A DNA stretch of 64,000 bases. Source: CAUVKI01 sp963552605. Lineage in GTDB: Bacteria > Bacillota > Clostridia > Tissierellales > Peptoniphilaceae. How positions within the stretch are numbered: the first letter of the stretch is position 1; every line of letters begins with the position of its first letter. The position numbers were made by a program, and so were the translations under genes. The notes below the pieces were generated by a model, which did not search any database, had not been told where the DNA came from, and saw nothing but the letters and a program-made list of their open reading frames with translations. Positions 8,325 through 16,099 of the stretch are shown here, piece by piece. The stretch is from positions 1 to 64,000 of the forward strand of contig CAUVKI010000001.1 in assembly GCA_963552605.1 (NCBI GenBank), written 5' to 3'.

Positions 8325-9017
8325 ATGGATAAACTTCTGACTATATATCATGGCTCTCAGCAAATTGTTGAAACACCAACCTTCGGAGAAGGCAAAAAGA
8401 ACAATGATTTCGGGCTGGGCTTCTACTGCACCAAAAGCAACGACCTTGCAAAGGAATGGGCGGTTTCGTCTCTGCAGAACGGCTTTTCCAACCGATACAC
8501 TCTTGACACGGAGTTTCTGAACATTCTTAAGCTTAACAGCCCAGATTATACCATACTCAACTGGATAGCAGTCCTTGTTGCTCACCGGCTGTTTTCCATC
8601 AAAACACCCGTAGCGAGAAGAGCTAAATCCTACCTGATTGACAATTTTGGAGTCAACGTCAATGCTTACGATCTAATCACGGGCTACATAGCCAATGATT
8701 CCTATTTTGATTACGCCGAGGCGTTTTTGAACAATGCGATCACCGTGGAGCAGCTTTCGCACGCAATGCAGCTCGGCAAGCTCGGCGAGCAGATCGTTAT
8801 CAAGTCAAAATTCGCTTTTTCAAAAATCAAGTATGAGGGCTTTGAGACGGCGGAAAAGGATACCTACTATGTTCTTCGAAAGGCAAGAGACAGTGACGCC
8901 AATCAGACCTATCTGAACATCCTTGAGGAAGAAGCGGATGGTCTGTATATACAAGATATAATGAGAGGAGGCGTTACAAATGATGACCCGCGCATACGGA
9001 GAAATCTATCTGAGTAA
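8325..9017 (+). CDS. DUF3990-type ADP-ribosyltransferase-like toxin
   Basis: A 230-residue protein. The N-terminus has the ART-fold hallmarks YHGSQ (residues 7-11, the NAD-binding His) and DFGLGFYCTKS (~26-36, the G-x-GFY strand), and a later GEQIVIKS (about 155) where the catalytic acidic/Gln strand is expected. This pattern fits the DUF3990 family, which occurs next to small DNA-binding antitoxins. ATG at 8325 has GGAGGGA 6 nt upstream. The last 38 bp overlap the antitoxin gene, so the two are translationally coupled. Base composition and codon use are more GC-rich than the surroundings, suggesting transfer. Toxicity is inferred from the family and context. Confidence 0.75.
   Translation: MDKLLTIYHGSQQIVETPTFGEGKKNNDFGLGFYCTKSNDLAKEWAVSSLQNGFSNRYTLDTEFLNILKLNSPDYTILNWIAVLVAHRLFSIKTPVARRAKSYLIDNFGVNVNAYDLITGYIANDSYFDYAEAFLNNAITVEQLSHAMQLGKLGEQIVIKSKFAFSKIKYEGFETAEKDTYYVLRKARDSDANQTYLNILEEEADGLYIQDIMRGGVTNDDPRIRRNLSE
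8955..8968 (+). repeat. 14-bp direct repeat, copy 2
   Basis: Second identical GATATAATGAGAGG, located inside the 3' end of the toxin gene and ending at the antitoxin ribosome site (GAGGAGG). If TATAAT acts as a -10 box it could allow extra antitoxin expression, but no -35 is visible. Confidence 0.5.
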
Positions 9018-9621
9018 GGCACAGGCGGCATTGGGTGATGCCTTTGACTACGCGGTAAACGCTTGCGGAATACTCGGCGAGGATTTCGTTAAGCTCTTTA
9101 TCGTAAGCACAATAAGCCAGCGCATGGAGAATGGTGAGCCATCCATCCTTGCGGGTAAAAGCGGGATAGAGATTGCCTCAGATGTGGCGCTTGAGACCAC
9201 AGGAAAAATCCTTGACGCAGAGCCTGCGGAAATCTTAAGCCGCTCAAGGGAATACTGGATCGGATGGGCTGTTGCCTATTATCAGTGGTATTCAACAAGA
9301 AGCTACTCTGAGATATTCAAAGCTCTTTCATTTGATGAGCTTCAGAGAATGTACTACACACTTCATGAAGCCGACATTTCCAAATTTGCTGACATTGCGG
9401 ACGAAAGGATTAGAGAATACTTCAAGGATACCAATCTAAAACGCATCCGTACCGCCTATGGATGCACACAAGCCACCCTTGCAGAGCAGTCCGGTGTGGC
9501 ACTCCGCTCCATTCAGATGTACGAGCAGCGCCGAAAGAACATCAATAAGGCAAGCGCAGAAACGTTGTACCGCATTTCAAAAACGCTGGGCTGTGCCATT
9601 GAGAATCTGATAGAAAAATAA
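8980..9621 (+). CDS. XRE-family antitoxin/transcriptional regulator
   Basis: A 213-residue protein with a ~140-residue helical N-terminal region (YWIGWAVAYYQWYSTRSYSE, about 95-114) and a C-terminal helix-turn-helix of the XRE type at ~150-213 (GCTQATLAEQSGVALRSIQM). This layout is common for antitoxins beside DUF3990 toxins. The N-terminal part probably binds the toxin and the HTH probably represses the operon. It starts 38 bp inside the toxin gene behind GAGGAGG. GC-rich like the toxin. The partner roles are inferred. Confidence 0.72.
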   Translation: MMTRAYGEIYLSKAQAALGDAFDYAVNACGILGEDFVKLFIVSTISQRMENGEPSILAGKSGIEIASDVALETTGKILDAEPAEILSRSREYWIGWAVAYYQWYSTRSYSEIFKALSFDELQRMYYTLHEADISKFADIADERIREYFKDTNLKRIRTAYGCTQATLAEQSGVALRSIQMYEQRRKNINKASAETLYRISKTLGCAIENLIEK

Positions 9622-9631
9622 GAAGGTTTAA

Positions 9632-10015
9632 ATTGAGGAATTGATTCAATCCCAGCAGAAGGAATACTACGATGCTCTTGGTGCCGCTGACAGGCAAGCA
9701 GACAGCGCAGGATTTGTGGAACTGATGCTTGAAATTATCAGAGACAGCCTGAAAGAAGTGACGGTTGTTGGTCGCTCCACCGACCAAGATAACGACCAAG
9801 TAACCGACCAAAATAAAACGCCGGTTGAGCGTCTGCTCTTTGCTCTCGGCAATGATACGATTTCCGCTTCGGAGCTTATGGAGCGGCTCGGTCTTTCACA
9901 TAGACCGACCTTCCGTAAAAACTATCTGAATCCGGCTCTGGAGCAGAATATGATTGAACGCACGATTTCTGATAAGCCGAATAGCAAAAATCAGAAATAT
10001 CGGAAGTATAAGTAA
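9632..10015 (+). pseudogene. Fic-family protein, C-terminal fragment
   Basis: 128 codons that match only the C-terminal part of Fic AMP-transferase proteins: the helix QQKEYYDALGAADRQADSAG, the helix FVELMLEIIRDSLKE, then a linker and a winged-helix-like tail (ERLLFALGNDTISASELMER). The Fic core motif HPFxxGNGR is absent. The frame opens only 3 codons before a TTG, after TAA at 9629-9631, with no ribosome site. It is probably a remnant of an acquired Fic gene fused by deletion next to the toxin-antitoxin pair, and shares its GC-richer composition. Confidence 0.72.
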
Positions 10016-10154
10016 GTATTAACTTGTAAACATCTACAATACAGTTCAAGCTAGTGTAAACGCCCTCTCGAAGTGAATGAGTGTGTTACTATCGTAATCG
10101 TTTTCGGCAGGTAGAAAAGTTCAAAGAATACAAGAAAACTGGGCATTTACGTGG

Positions 10155-10184
10155 TTGATATTTTGAGATTTTTTATGGTATAAT
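10155..10184 (+). promoter_or_regulatory. Promoter of the SPFH/zinc-ribbon cluster
   Basis: TTGATA at 10155-10160 and an extended -10 (TATGG-TATAAT, 10179-10184) with 18-bp spacing, 31 bp before the ATG at 10215. It ends a region (10016-10154) in which I see no gene. Confidence 0.75.
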
Positions 10185-10214
10185 GCTCGCATATCAAAAA
10201 AGGAGTGTGATATT

Positions 10215-11534
10215 ATGGGTTTGATTAAAGCGGCAATGGGAGCTGCGGGCGGAGTGATGGCGGATCAATGGAAAGAATTTTTCTATTGCGAGGCGATGCC
10301 TGTGGAAGTTCTGATGCAAAAGGGAATGAAAAAAACTTCCGGACGCTCTTCAAATAAAAAGGGCTCGGATAACATCATCACATCAGGTTCGGTTATAGCA
10401 GTGGCGGACGGTCAGGCTATGGCGATTGTGGAGCAGGGAGAAATCGTTGAATTTTCGGCTGAACCCGGGGAATTTGTATTTGACTCCTCTACGGAGCCTA
10501 CGATTTTTGACGGCAAATTGGGAGACGGTATTAGAAAAACTTTCGAAAGTATGAAAAAAAGATTTGCTTTCGGAGGGGAAGCTCCAAAGGATCAAAGGGT
10601 TTATTATTTTAATACCAGAGAGCTTACCGGGAATAAATACGGCACTCCCTCTCCCGTACCTTTCAGAGTTGTTGACGCAAGGGCAGGAATTGATATTGAT
10701 GTGAGTATAAAATGCTTTGGCGAATACAGCTACCGCCTTTGCGACCCTATGCTCTTTTATAAGAATGTGGCAGGGAATGTGGCGGACGAATACTATCGGG
10801 ACGAACTTGACAGCCAGCTTAAAACCGAATTACTTACGGCATTACAGCCGGCTTTTGCAAGACTTTCGGAGCAAGGGATAAGGTATTCATCGGTAGTAGG
10901 ACATACTATGGAGCTTGCAGACGCATTGAATGTAATACTATCTGCGAAATGGAAAGATCTCAGAGGAATAGAAATTGTTTCTTTCGGAGTGTCCAGCATT
11001 AAGGCGGACGAAGAAGATGAAAAAATGCTTAAAGAGCTTCAAAGAAATGCAGCTTTTACCGATCCTACCAGAGCGGCTGCACATATGGTCGGTGCTCAAG
11101 CTCAGGCAATGCAGGACGCTGCAAAAAATTCGGCGGGCGCAATGACCGGCTTTATGGGAATGGGTATGGCACAGGGCGCAGGAGGAATTAACGCCGCAAA
11201 TCTTTTCCAAATGGGAATGCAAAATCAGGCACAACAGCAACAGCAGCAACAAGCTGCGGCGCAATCCTCTTCAGGTTGGGTTTGCCCCAAGTGTGGAAAT
11301 CACGCGGAGGGAAAATTCTGCCCCGATTGCGGAGAAAAGAAACCCGAAAGCGGAAATTGGACTTGTCCGAGCTGTGGTGAAAGCAACAGCGGAAAGTTTT
11401 GCTCACACTGCGGAGGAAAAAAGCCCGGCGGATACAAATGCGACAAATGCGGTTGGGAACCCAAGGATATGAATAATATCCCCAAGTTCTGCCCCGAATG
11501 CGGAGATCCTTTTGACGATAAAGATATGGTCTAA
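10215..11534 (+). CDS. SPFH-domain protein with C-terminal zinc ribbons (YdjI-like)
   Basis: 439 residues. The N-terminal ~280 residues form an SPFH/virion-core-like domain (MADQWKEFFYCEAMP near the start). A flexible Met/Gly/Ala and poly-Gln linker follows (~290-350), then three zinc ribbons with CxxC pairs (CPKCGNHAEGKFCPDCG; CPSCGESNSGKFCSHCG; CDKCGW...CPECG). This architecture matches B. subtilis YdjI, found with YdjG and YdjH in a membrane-stress-linked cluster with PspA. Here it is the first gene of a three-gene operon with homologues of both partners. The role is probably in membrane-associated assemblies, inferred from the family. Confidence 0.85.
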   Translation: MGLIKAAMGAAGGVMADQWKEFFYCEAMPVEVLMQKGMKKTSGRSSNKKGSDNIITSGSVIAVADGQAMAIVEQGEIVEFSAEPGEFVFDSSTEPTIFDGKLGDGIRKTFESMKKRFAFGGEAPKDQRVYYFNTRELTGNKYGTPSPVPFRVVDARAGIDIDVSIKCFGEYSYRLCDPMLFYKNVAGNVADEYYRDELDSQLKTELLTALQPAFARLSEQGIRYSSVVGHTMELADALNVILSAKWKDLRGIEIVSFGVSSIKADEEDEKMLKELQRNAAFTDPTRAAAHMVGAQAQAMQDAAKNSAGAMTGFMGMGMAQGAGGINAANLFQMGMQNQAQQQQQQQAAAQSSSGWVCPKCGNHAEGKFCPDCGEKKPESGNWTCPSCGESNSGKFCSHCGGKKPGGYKCDKCGWEPKDMNNIPKFCPECGDPFDDKDMV

Positions 11535-11551
11535 ACCGAGGGAGTCTTGTT

Positions 11552-12628
11552 ATGGCAAATCAAGCTACTAACTATCAATGCCCCGCCTGCTCGGGTCCGG
11601 TGCACTTTGACCCCAAGCTTTCAAAGATGAAATGCGACTACTGCGAGTCCGTCTACGAGGTTGAGGAAATAGAAACTATCTATGCCGAACAGGCACAGAA
11701 AGCGGCGGAAGCTGCAAAAAATACCGACAGTCAAAAAGACGAAAACGGCTGGGGAGAAAACGCACAGGGTATGAGAGTGTATAATTGCCCCTCGTGCGGA
11801 GCGGAACTCATTACCGAAGAAACCACAGCCGCTACGAACTGCCCCTATTGCGGCAATCAGACGATTCTTGCGGGGCAAATTTCAGATGAAAAGAAACCTG
11901 ATATGGTAATCCCCTTTGAGTATGAGAAAAAAGATGCAAAAAATGCACTATCAGACCTCTACAAAGGGAAGTTTTTGCTTCCGAAAGCATTTATTGATAA
12001 TAACCACATTGAGGAGATTAAGGGAGTATATGTACCGTTTTTTCTCTTTGACAAAGAGGCGGACTGCGACTTGATCTTTGAGGCTACGACCAGCAAAACC
12101 TATCAAAGCGGCGACTATGAAGTAATTGAAACCGACCACTATGAAGTTCAAAGACAGGGAAAAGTTTCTTTCTCTCAGATACCCGCCGACGCCTCCACAC
12201 AAATGCCCGACGGACATATGGACTCAATAGAACCTTTTGACTACACAAAGATTAAAACCTTCTCACCGAGTTATCTTTTGGGGTTTTTGGCAAATCAATC
12301 AGATGTGGAAATGGAAGAATGTGAAAAGCGTGTGGACAGTCGTGCAAAACAAAGTGCCATAGACGTAATTCAGAGCGACATAACAAATTACGACACCGTA
12401 ACCCACACGGGAGGAACGGTAAATTTAAGCCGAAAGAATGTGAGTTATGCAATGCTTCCCGTATGGCTCCTCTACACAAAGTGGGAAGGAAAAGATCACC
12501 TTTTCGCCATGAACGGACAGAGCGGCAAGATGATCGGGGATCTTCCCATAGATAAGAAGAAAGCAGCCCTTCTCTTTGTGGGGGTTTTCGTCATTACATT
12601 TTTAATTTTATCTTTTGTTATGAGGTGA
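11552..12628 (+). CDS. Zinc-ribbon membrane protein (YdjG-like)
   Basis: 358 residues. There are two N-terminal zinc ribbons: CPACSGPVHFDPKLSKMKCDYC at 10-31 with the same CxxC spacing as TFIIB-type ribbons, and CPSC...CPYCGNQ at about 77-98. A long central domain includes paired acidic and Tyr-rich strands. The C-terminal transmembrane helix (AALLFVGVFVITFLILSF) comes at the very end. The tail anchor places the zinc ribbons in the cytoplasm. It lies 17 bp after the SPFH gene and overlaps the ribosome site of the next, consistent with one operon. It has the B. subtilis YdjG layout. Confidence 0.82.
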   Translation: MANQATNYQCPACSGPVHFDPKLSKMKCDYCESVYEVEEIETIYAEQAQKAAEAAKNTDSQKDENGWGENAQGMRVYNCPSCGAELITEETTAATNCPYCGNQTILAGQISDEKKPDMVIPFEYEKKDAKNALSDLYKGKFLLPKAFIDNNHIEEIKGVYVPFFLFDKEADCDLIFEATTSKTYQSGDYEVIETDHYEVQRQGKVSFSQIPADASTQMPDGHMDSIEPFDYTKIKTFSPSYLLGFLANQSDVEMEECEKRVDSRAKQSAIDVIQSDITNYDTVTHTGGTVNLSRKNVSYAMLPVWLLYTKWEGKDHLFAMNGQSGKMIGDLPIDKKKAALLFVGVFVITFLILSFVMR

Positions 12629-12633
12629 ACCGT

Positions 12634-12927
12634 ATGAAGAAAATTTTACTCATCGCACTCTGTTTTTTTCTTATTACATCCTTCGTTTTTGCAGAATCGG
12701 AATTGGAAACCTCGTCCGAGGGGGGAGGAATTGGAAAACCTCTTTTTATATCTCTTGTTGTTGCAGGTGCGGTTACGGCATTTTTTGTGATACAAATAAC
12801 CTCCGCACGGGGGAATTTGAGAGGGGAAGCCTCCGAGTATGTAACCGGTGAGAACACTTTTATCACCAATCGCTCGGACAGGTTTTTACGCACAACCACT
12901 GTAAGAAATAAAATAAAGAAGGATTAG
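12634..12927 (+). CDS. Small membrane protein resembling the C-terminus of YdjH (no TPM domain)
   Basis: 97 residues with a signal-like N-terminus (MKKILLIALCFFLITSFVFA), a short Ser/Gly linker, one transmembrane helix (FISLVVAGAVTAFFVIQIT) and a basic tail with NRSDRFLRTTTVRNK. The helix plus tail resemble the C-terminal part of TPM-domain proteins such as YdjH, which follow the same two neighbours in Bacilli, but the ~130-residue TPM domain between signal peptide and helix is missing. ATG at 12634 follows GAGGTGA by 5 nt and overlaps the ydjG-like stop region. It may be an ancestral deletion retaining only the membrane scaffold. Confidence 0.65.
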   Translation: MKKILLIALCFFLITSFVFAESELETSSEGGGIGKPLFISLVVAGAVTAFFVIQITSARGNLRGEASEYVTGENTFITNRSDRFLRTTTVRNKIKKD

Positions 12928-12945
12928 ATCTTATTTCGGATTTCG

Positions 12946-12954
12946 TGATATAAT
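12946..12954 (+). promoter_or_regulatory. Extended -10 element before the YjfB-like gene
   Basis: TGA-TATAAT (12946-12954), 42 bp before the ATG at 12997. No convincing -35. It suggests separate transcription of the small gene. Confidence 0.45.
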
Positions 12955-12996
12955 CCAGGTGTTCACAATAAATTTTATGAAACAGGAGGGAATTAT

Positions 12997-13206
12997 ATGT
13001 CTGATTACGGTTTGCCGAGCATTTCGAGCGGGGGAATTTCCAATCTTCGTCTTTCATCGGTGCAAGGAGCGGTTGGATTGTCGGTTATGAAAGAAGCTAT
13101 GGAGATTACTGAAATTGAAACTTCAATGTTGAATGAGATGATGTTAAAAATGCAGATGAATTCAGTAAATCCTTCGGTTGGAGGAAATATAAACATCAAG
13201 TTTTAA
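12997..13206 (+). CDS. YjfB-family putative motility protein
   Basis: 69 residues with the YjfB family pattern: a short Ser/Gly-rich start, then LSSVQGAVGLSVMKEAMEIT followed by a helix ending in MLNEMM. The family is annotated as putative motility protein on the basis of co-occurrence, and its molecular role is unclear. Strong CAGGAGG ribosome site. Its own weak promoter and terminator make it a single-gene unit. No flagellar genes are in the window, though a chemotaxis receptor is at 58.6-60.7 kb. Confidence 0.7.
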   Translation: MSDYGLPSISSGGISNLRLSSVQGAVGLSVMKEAMEITEIETSMLNEMMLKMQMNSVNPSVGGNINIKF

Positions 13207-13212
13207 TTGGAA

Positions 13213-13244
13213 AAGCTCTTGATGAAAAATCAAGGGCTTTTTTT
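13213..13244 (+). terminator. Rho-independent terminator
   Basis: Stem AAGCTCTTGA / TCAAGGGCTT with a 7-nt loop followed by T8, immediately after the YjfB-like gene. Confidence 0.85.
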
Positions 13245-13274
13245 TAAACAAAAATCATAACAAAGGAGGATATT

Positions 13275-13913
13275 ATGATGGTATATGAAATTCCAAAAAC
13301 TTCTGAGGATTGGATAAAAAATGAACTGAAGAGAAAATATTCTCCTGACAAATCCGAAGAGAAGTATGCGAAAATTATTAGAACCTATGAAAACTTTTCA
13401 AATGACGCTCCAAGCATTGGAGGAAAATATAATCCTATGTCTAAGAACTTCTACGGTGCGCTCTCCGCTTTTGCTTATTATGAATGTATGAACCGCAATA
13501 TGTCACCGAATGAAATTATGGATATGTGCTTCGGAATGATGATTGGCGACAAGAAAGGCGGTCAGCTTTCCAAGTTTAATCTCAATAACAGGCTGGTGCG
13601 AAAATTTTTCCACGGGCTTTTCGGACTTAGAGCAAGAAAACTTAATAAACACAAAAAAGACGGTTCGTGGAATAATACATGGGGAATGAAAATAAATCCG
13701 CTTAATCACAGGGAGGGTATAAGCATTCACCTTGTCGGATGTCCGATTGCCGATTTTGCAAAAAATAATGGCTATAATGAGCTTATGCCCTATTTTTGCG
13801 AGACAGACAAAGCGGTTATGGAACACTTGGGAGGAACTCTTTACAGAGAGCATACTGTTGCTGACGGATATGAAGATTGTGACTATTGGATTAAAAATAA
13901 AGAGGGAAAATAG
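13275..13913 (+). CDS. L-2-amino-thiazoline-4-carboxylate hydrolase-family protein
   Basis: 212 residues that resemble the ATC-hydrolase-like family: a helical N-terminal half and the family signature CPIADFAKNNGYNELMPYFC (about residues 154-173) preceding the C-terminal HTVADGYEDCDYWI. These proteins are often found as orphans in Clostridia, and few act on amino-thiazoline carboxylate. The substrate is unknown. Start at ATG 13275 behind AAAGGAGG at 5 nt. Monocistronic, with a terminator overlapping the stop. Confidence 0.68.
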   Translation: MMVYEIPKTSEDWIKNELKRKYSPDKSEEKYAKIIRTYENFSNDAPSIGGKYNPMSKNFYGALSAFAYYECMNRNMSPNEIMDMCFGMMIGDKKGGQLSKFNLNNRLVRKFFHGLFGLRARKLNKHKKDGSWNNTWGMKINPLNHREGISIHLVGCPIADFAKNNGYNELMPYFCETDKAVMEHLGGTLYREHTVADGYEDCDYWIKNKEGK

Positions 13914-13932
13914 TTTTTCCTCTTTATTTTTG
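13896..13932 (+). terminator. Rho-independent terminator overlapping the stop codon
   Basis: AATAAAGAGGG / CCTCTTTATT stem followed by T-rich sequence; the left arm contains the last codons of the preceding gene. From here to 14051 nothing else is recognisable. Confidence 0.7.
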
Positions 13933-14051
13933 CCACTAAAGTAAACTTTCTATCAAAACATTTGATTTTAAACTTATGTTCAGAATTAAATTATAGAAAT
14001 TTAAATAGGTAAAATAATGCGTTTCAATCAAATAAAATTGAAAAAACAAAA

Positions 14052-15038
14052 CTATGTTCTGCTATTATTATGTTCAGATGAAAGAGGATTTGACGCTACC
14101 GCTTCACGCAGTTTTTCGCTATCCACGTGAGTATAAATCTGAGTAGTTGCAACCGAGCTGTGTCCTAGGATTTCTTGAAGAGATCTGATATCCACATTCC
14201 CGTACTTATACATAAGAGTTGCGGCGGTATGTCGGAGCTTATGAGTTGAATATATGGAAGGGTCAAGCCCCGATTTCGAAATATACTTGTCCACAAGCCT
14301 TTCAATAGAACGTCTTTCCAATCGTTTTTTATGAGTGCTTATGAATAGGGGATTTCCGCTTGAAATATCTTTGGGAGTAGGGCGTACCGAAAGATAGTCT
14401 TTTATAGCCTCTATGCAAGCCTCATTAAGATATATCGTCCGCTCTTTATTTCCTTTTCCGATCACGGAAAGCGTGCCGTCATCTCGTATCATAGAAACAT
14501 CTATTGACCTTAATTCCGAAAGTCTTATACCGCAGTTTAAAAATAAAGAAAGAATACAAAAATCCCTTTTTCTGAAAAATTCATTTTTTTCACTCTCCAC
14601 GGTTTTTAATAAATTTTGAGCCTCGGAAAGAGTCAGATAAGACGGATTTCTTGTTTCCAATTTTGGCGACTCCAACTTTTCGGTAGGATTTTCTTTAAGC
14701 ACTTCCGCAATTTTTGTAAGATACCAAAAAAACGATCTTAATGCCGAAGTTTTTCTGTATTTGGCTCTTGATTGGTTGCCGCGTTTTTTATCCACATATG
14801 CAATATAAGCATGGAGATCTTTAAGTGATATTTTCTTTAGAAATAATTCATCTAAATCCGCTATGACAATTTTTTCAAATTCAATTTCTTCTCCCACGAG
14901 CCTGTAACGGATTTTTAGAAATCTCAAAAAGATTTTTAAGTCCAAAATATACTCATCGCATGTGGATTCGGATAAGCCCTTTATCACTCGTATGTAGTCA
15001 TAATAGTCCTCTAAAAAAAGAGGTATGTCTTTGTGCAT
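14052..15038 (-). CDS. Tyrosine recombinase (XerC/XerD-like)
   Basis: 328 residues with a SAM-like N-terminal DNA-binding domain (~1-110) and a C-terminal catalytic domain. The catalytic residues are visible: Arg in CGIRLSELRSID, the HxxR box HKLRHTAATLM, His in LGHSSVATTQIY, and the nucleophilic Tyr in IYTHVDSEKL. Length and layout match XerC/XerD chromosome-dimer resolvases, but integrases of small elements look alike. ATG at 15038 follows AGGGGGAT. A perfect long palindrome lies just upstream. No prophage genes are adjacent, which favours a housekeeping role. Confidence 0.85.
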   Translation of the reverse strand: MHKDIPLFLEDYYDYIRVIKGLSESTCDEYILDLKIFLRFLKIRYRLVGEEIEFEKIVIADLDELFLKKISLKDLHAYIAYVDKKRGNQSRAKYRKTSALRSFFWYLTKIAEVLKENPTEKLESPKLETRNPSYLTLSEAQNLLKTVESEKNEFFRKRDFCILSLFLNCGIRLSELRSIDVSMIRDDGTLSVIGKGNKERTIYLNEACIEAIKDYLSVRPTPKDISSGNPLFISTHKKRLERRSIERLVDKYISKSGLDPSIYSTHKLRHTAATLMYKYGNVDIRSLQEILGHSSVATTQIYTHVDSEKLREAVASNPLSSEHNNSRT

Positions 15039-15061
15039 TTAAATCCCCCTGTCACAATATA

Positions 15062-15097
15062 AAATTAGTCACAAAATAACTATTTTGTGACTAATTT
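15062..15097. repeat. Perfect inverted repeat, 17-bp arms
   Basis: AAATTAGTCACAAAATA (15062-15078) and its exact reverse complement (15081-15097) around a 2-bp centre, between the OGG gene (ends 15107) and the recombinase start (15038). It may be a terminator for the glycosylase gene, as T-rich sequence follows on the minus strand, or a protein binding site. Confidence 0.85.
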
Positions 15098-15106
15098 ACT
15101 CCGTCT

Positions 15107-15916
15107 TTATTCTTTTGTCAACCCTCTATACTTTGCGTAATAAAAAAGATATTGCTGAATTATCCCGGCATCATTCGGAAAGAGCGGAAACGGATTTTCA
15201 CCCCCGAAATCTTCATCTATTATTCTTTTAATCCACACATCTATGGGAGCGCGCTTTATTCTTCCGAAACCGAACAGCGAAACACAGTTCGCCACCTTAT
15301 CCCCCACACCGTGAATAGAAATCAAAGATTTATGCAGAGTCTCGTCGTCATAATTTTCCATCTCTTTTAAGTCAATTTCTTTTGATAAAACTTTTTCTAT
15401 TGCGGATAAAACATACGGCGCACGATATCCCGTTCCCAACTCTCTAAGCTCTTTTTCGGTCGCTCCCGACATTTCTTCAACGGAGGGAAAACTGTTTAAT
15501 TCGCATACCTTATGACCATAAGTTCGACAAAGAGCCTCAACGGAATTTGCGATTGCCGGAAGGCTCTTTCTTTGAGAAAGTATAAAGGTGATTAGAGTTT
15601 CCCAAGGGTCTTGTCTCAAAATTCTTATTCCGTTTGCAAAGTCTACAGCTTTTTTTATTACGGAATTTTTTTCTGCCGCCTCTTTTCTTATGGAGGAATA
15701 ATCCCTCTCAAGGTCAAAATATGAAATCCACACCTTTTCCCATTCGTCAACCCCACAGGAAACATCGAATTTATTGCTTCCCAATTCATGAATTATTATT
15801 GAATTATCTCCCGTTATAAAGCGAAATTTTTTCTCTTCAATTTCAACAGCACGAAAACACTGCCCCGAAATAATGATTTTTTTCAAAGAAAAATCATCTT
15901 CTATATTTAGAATCAC
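15107..15916 (-). CDS. 8-oxoguanine DNA glycosylase (OGG1-type)
   Basis: 269 residues. N-terminal OGG-like domain (GQCFRAVEIEEKKFRF near residue 18) followed by an HhH-GPD domain. The helix-hairpin-helix is IHGVGDKVANCVSLFGFGR (about 200), containing the catalytic Lys of GDK, and the catalytic Asp is in APIDVWIKRI. This is the bifunctional glycosylase/AP-lyase arrangement. It excises 8-oxoG opposite C in DNA. No FeS cluster Cys motif is present, which excludes MutY/Nth. It probably has its own promoter and is separated from the recombinase by the palindrome. Confidence 0.85.
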   Translation of the reverse strand: MILNIEDDFSLKKIIISGQCFRAVEIEEKKFRFITGDNSIIIHELGSNKFDVSCGVDEWEKVWISYFDLERDYSSIRKEAAEKNSVIKKAVDFANGIRILRQDPWETLITFILSQRKSLPAIANSVEALCRTYGHKVCELNSFPSVEEMSGATEKELRELGTGYRAPYVLSAIEKVLSKEIDLKEMENYDDETLHKSLISIHGVGDKVANCVSLFGFGRIKRAPIDVWIKRIIDEDFGGENPFPLFPNDAGIIQQYLFYYAKYRGLTKE

Positions 15917-16099
15917 TCAAACACCTCTTACTCTGAATTATTTTTCCGTGATGATAACTCAAAAGAACAAAAAAGAAAAGACTTTTTGTGAATTTTCTAA
16001 TTTTGCCGGGAAAGTTGAGTTTATAATTTTAATCTTTCAAAAATTGGGTAAAAGGTGAAGGTAGATGTTAAATTTTAATTAAAAGAGAGGAGAAAAGAT

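Noticed and set aside
11227..11262. CAG/CAA (poly-Gln) stretch in the SPFH gene as a phase-variable repeat
   Set aside because: Triplet-based and mixed codons, so length change would not shift the frame; it is a linker between domains.
14052..15038. Prophage or integrative element integrase
   Set aside because: No phage, conjugation or att-site signals around it; housekeeping Xer is more likely.
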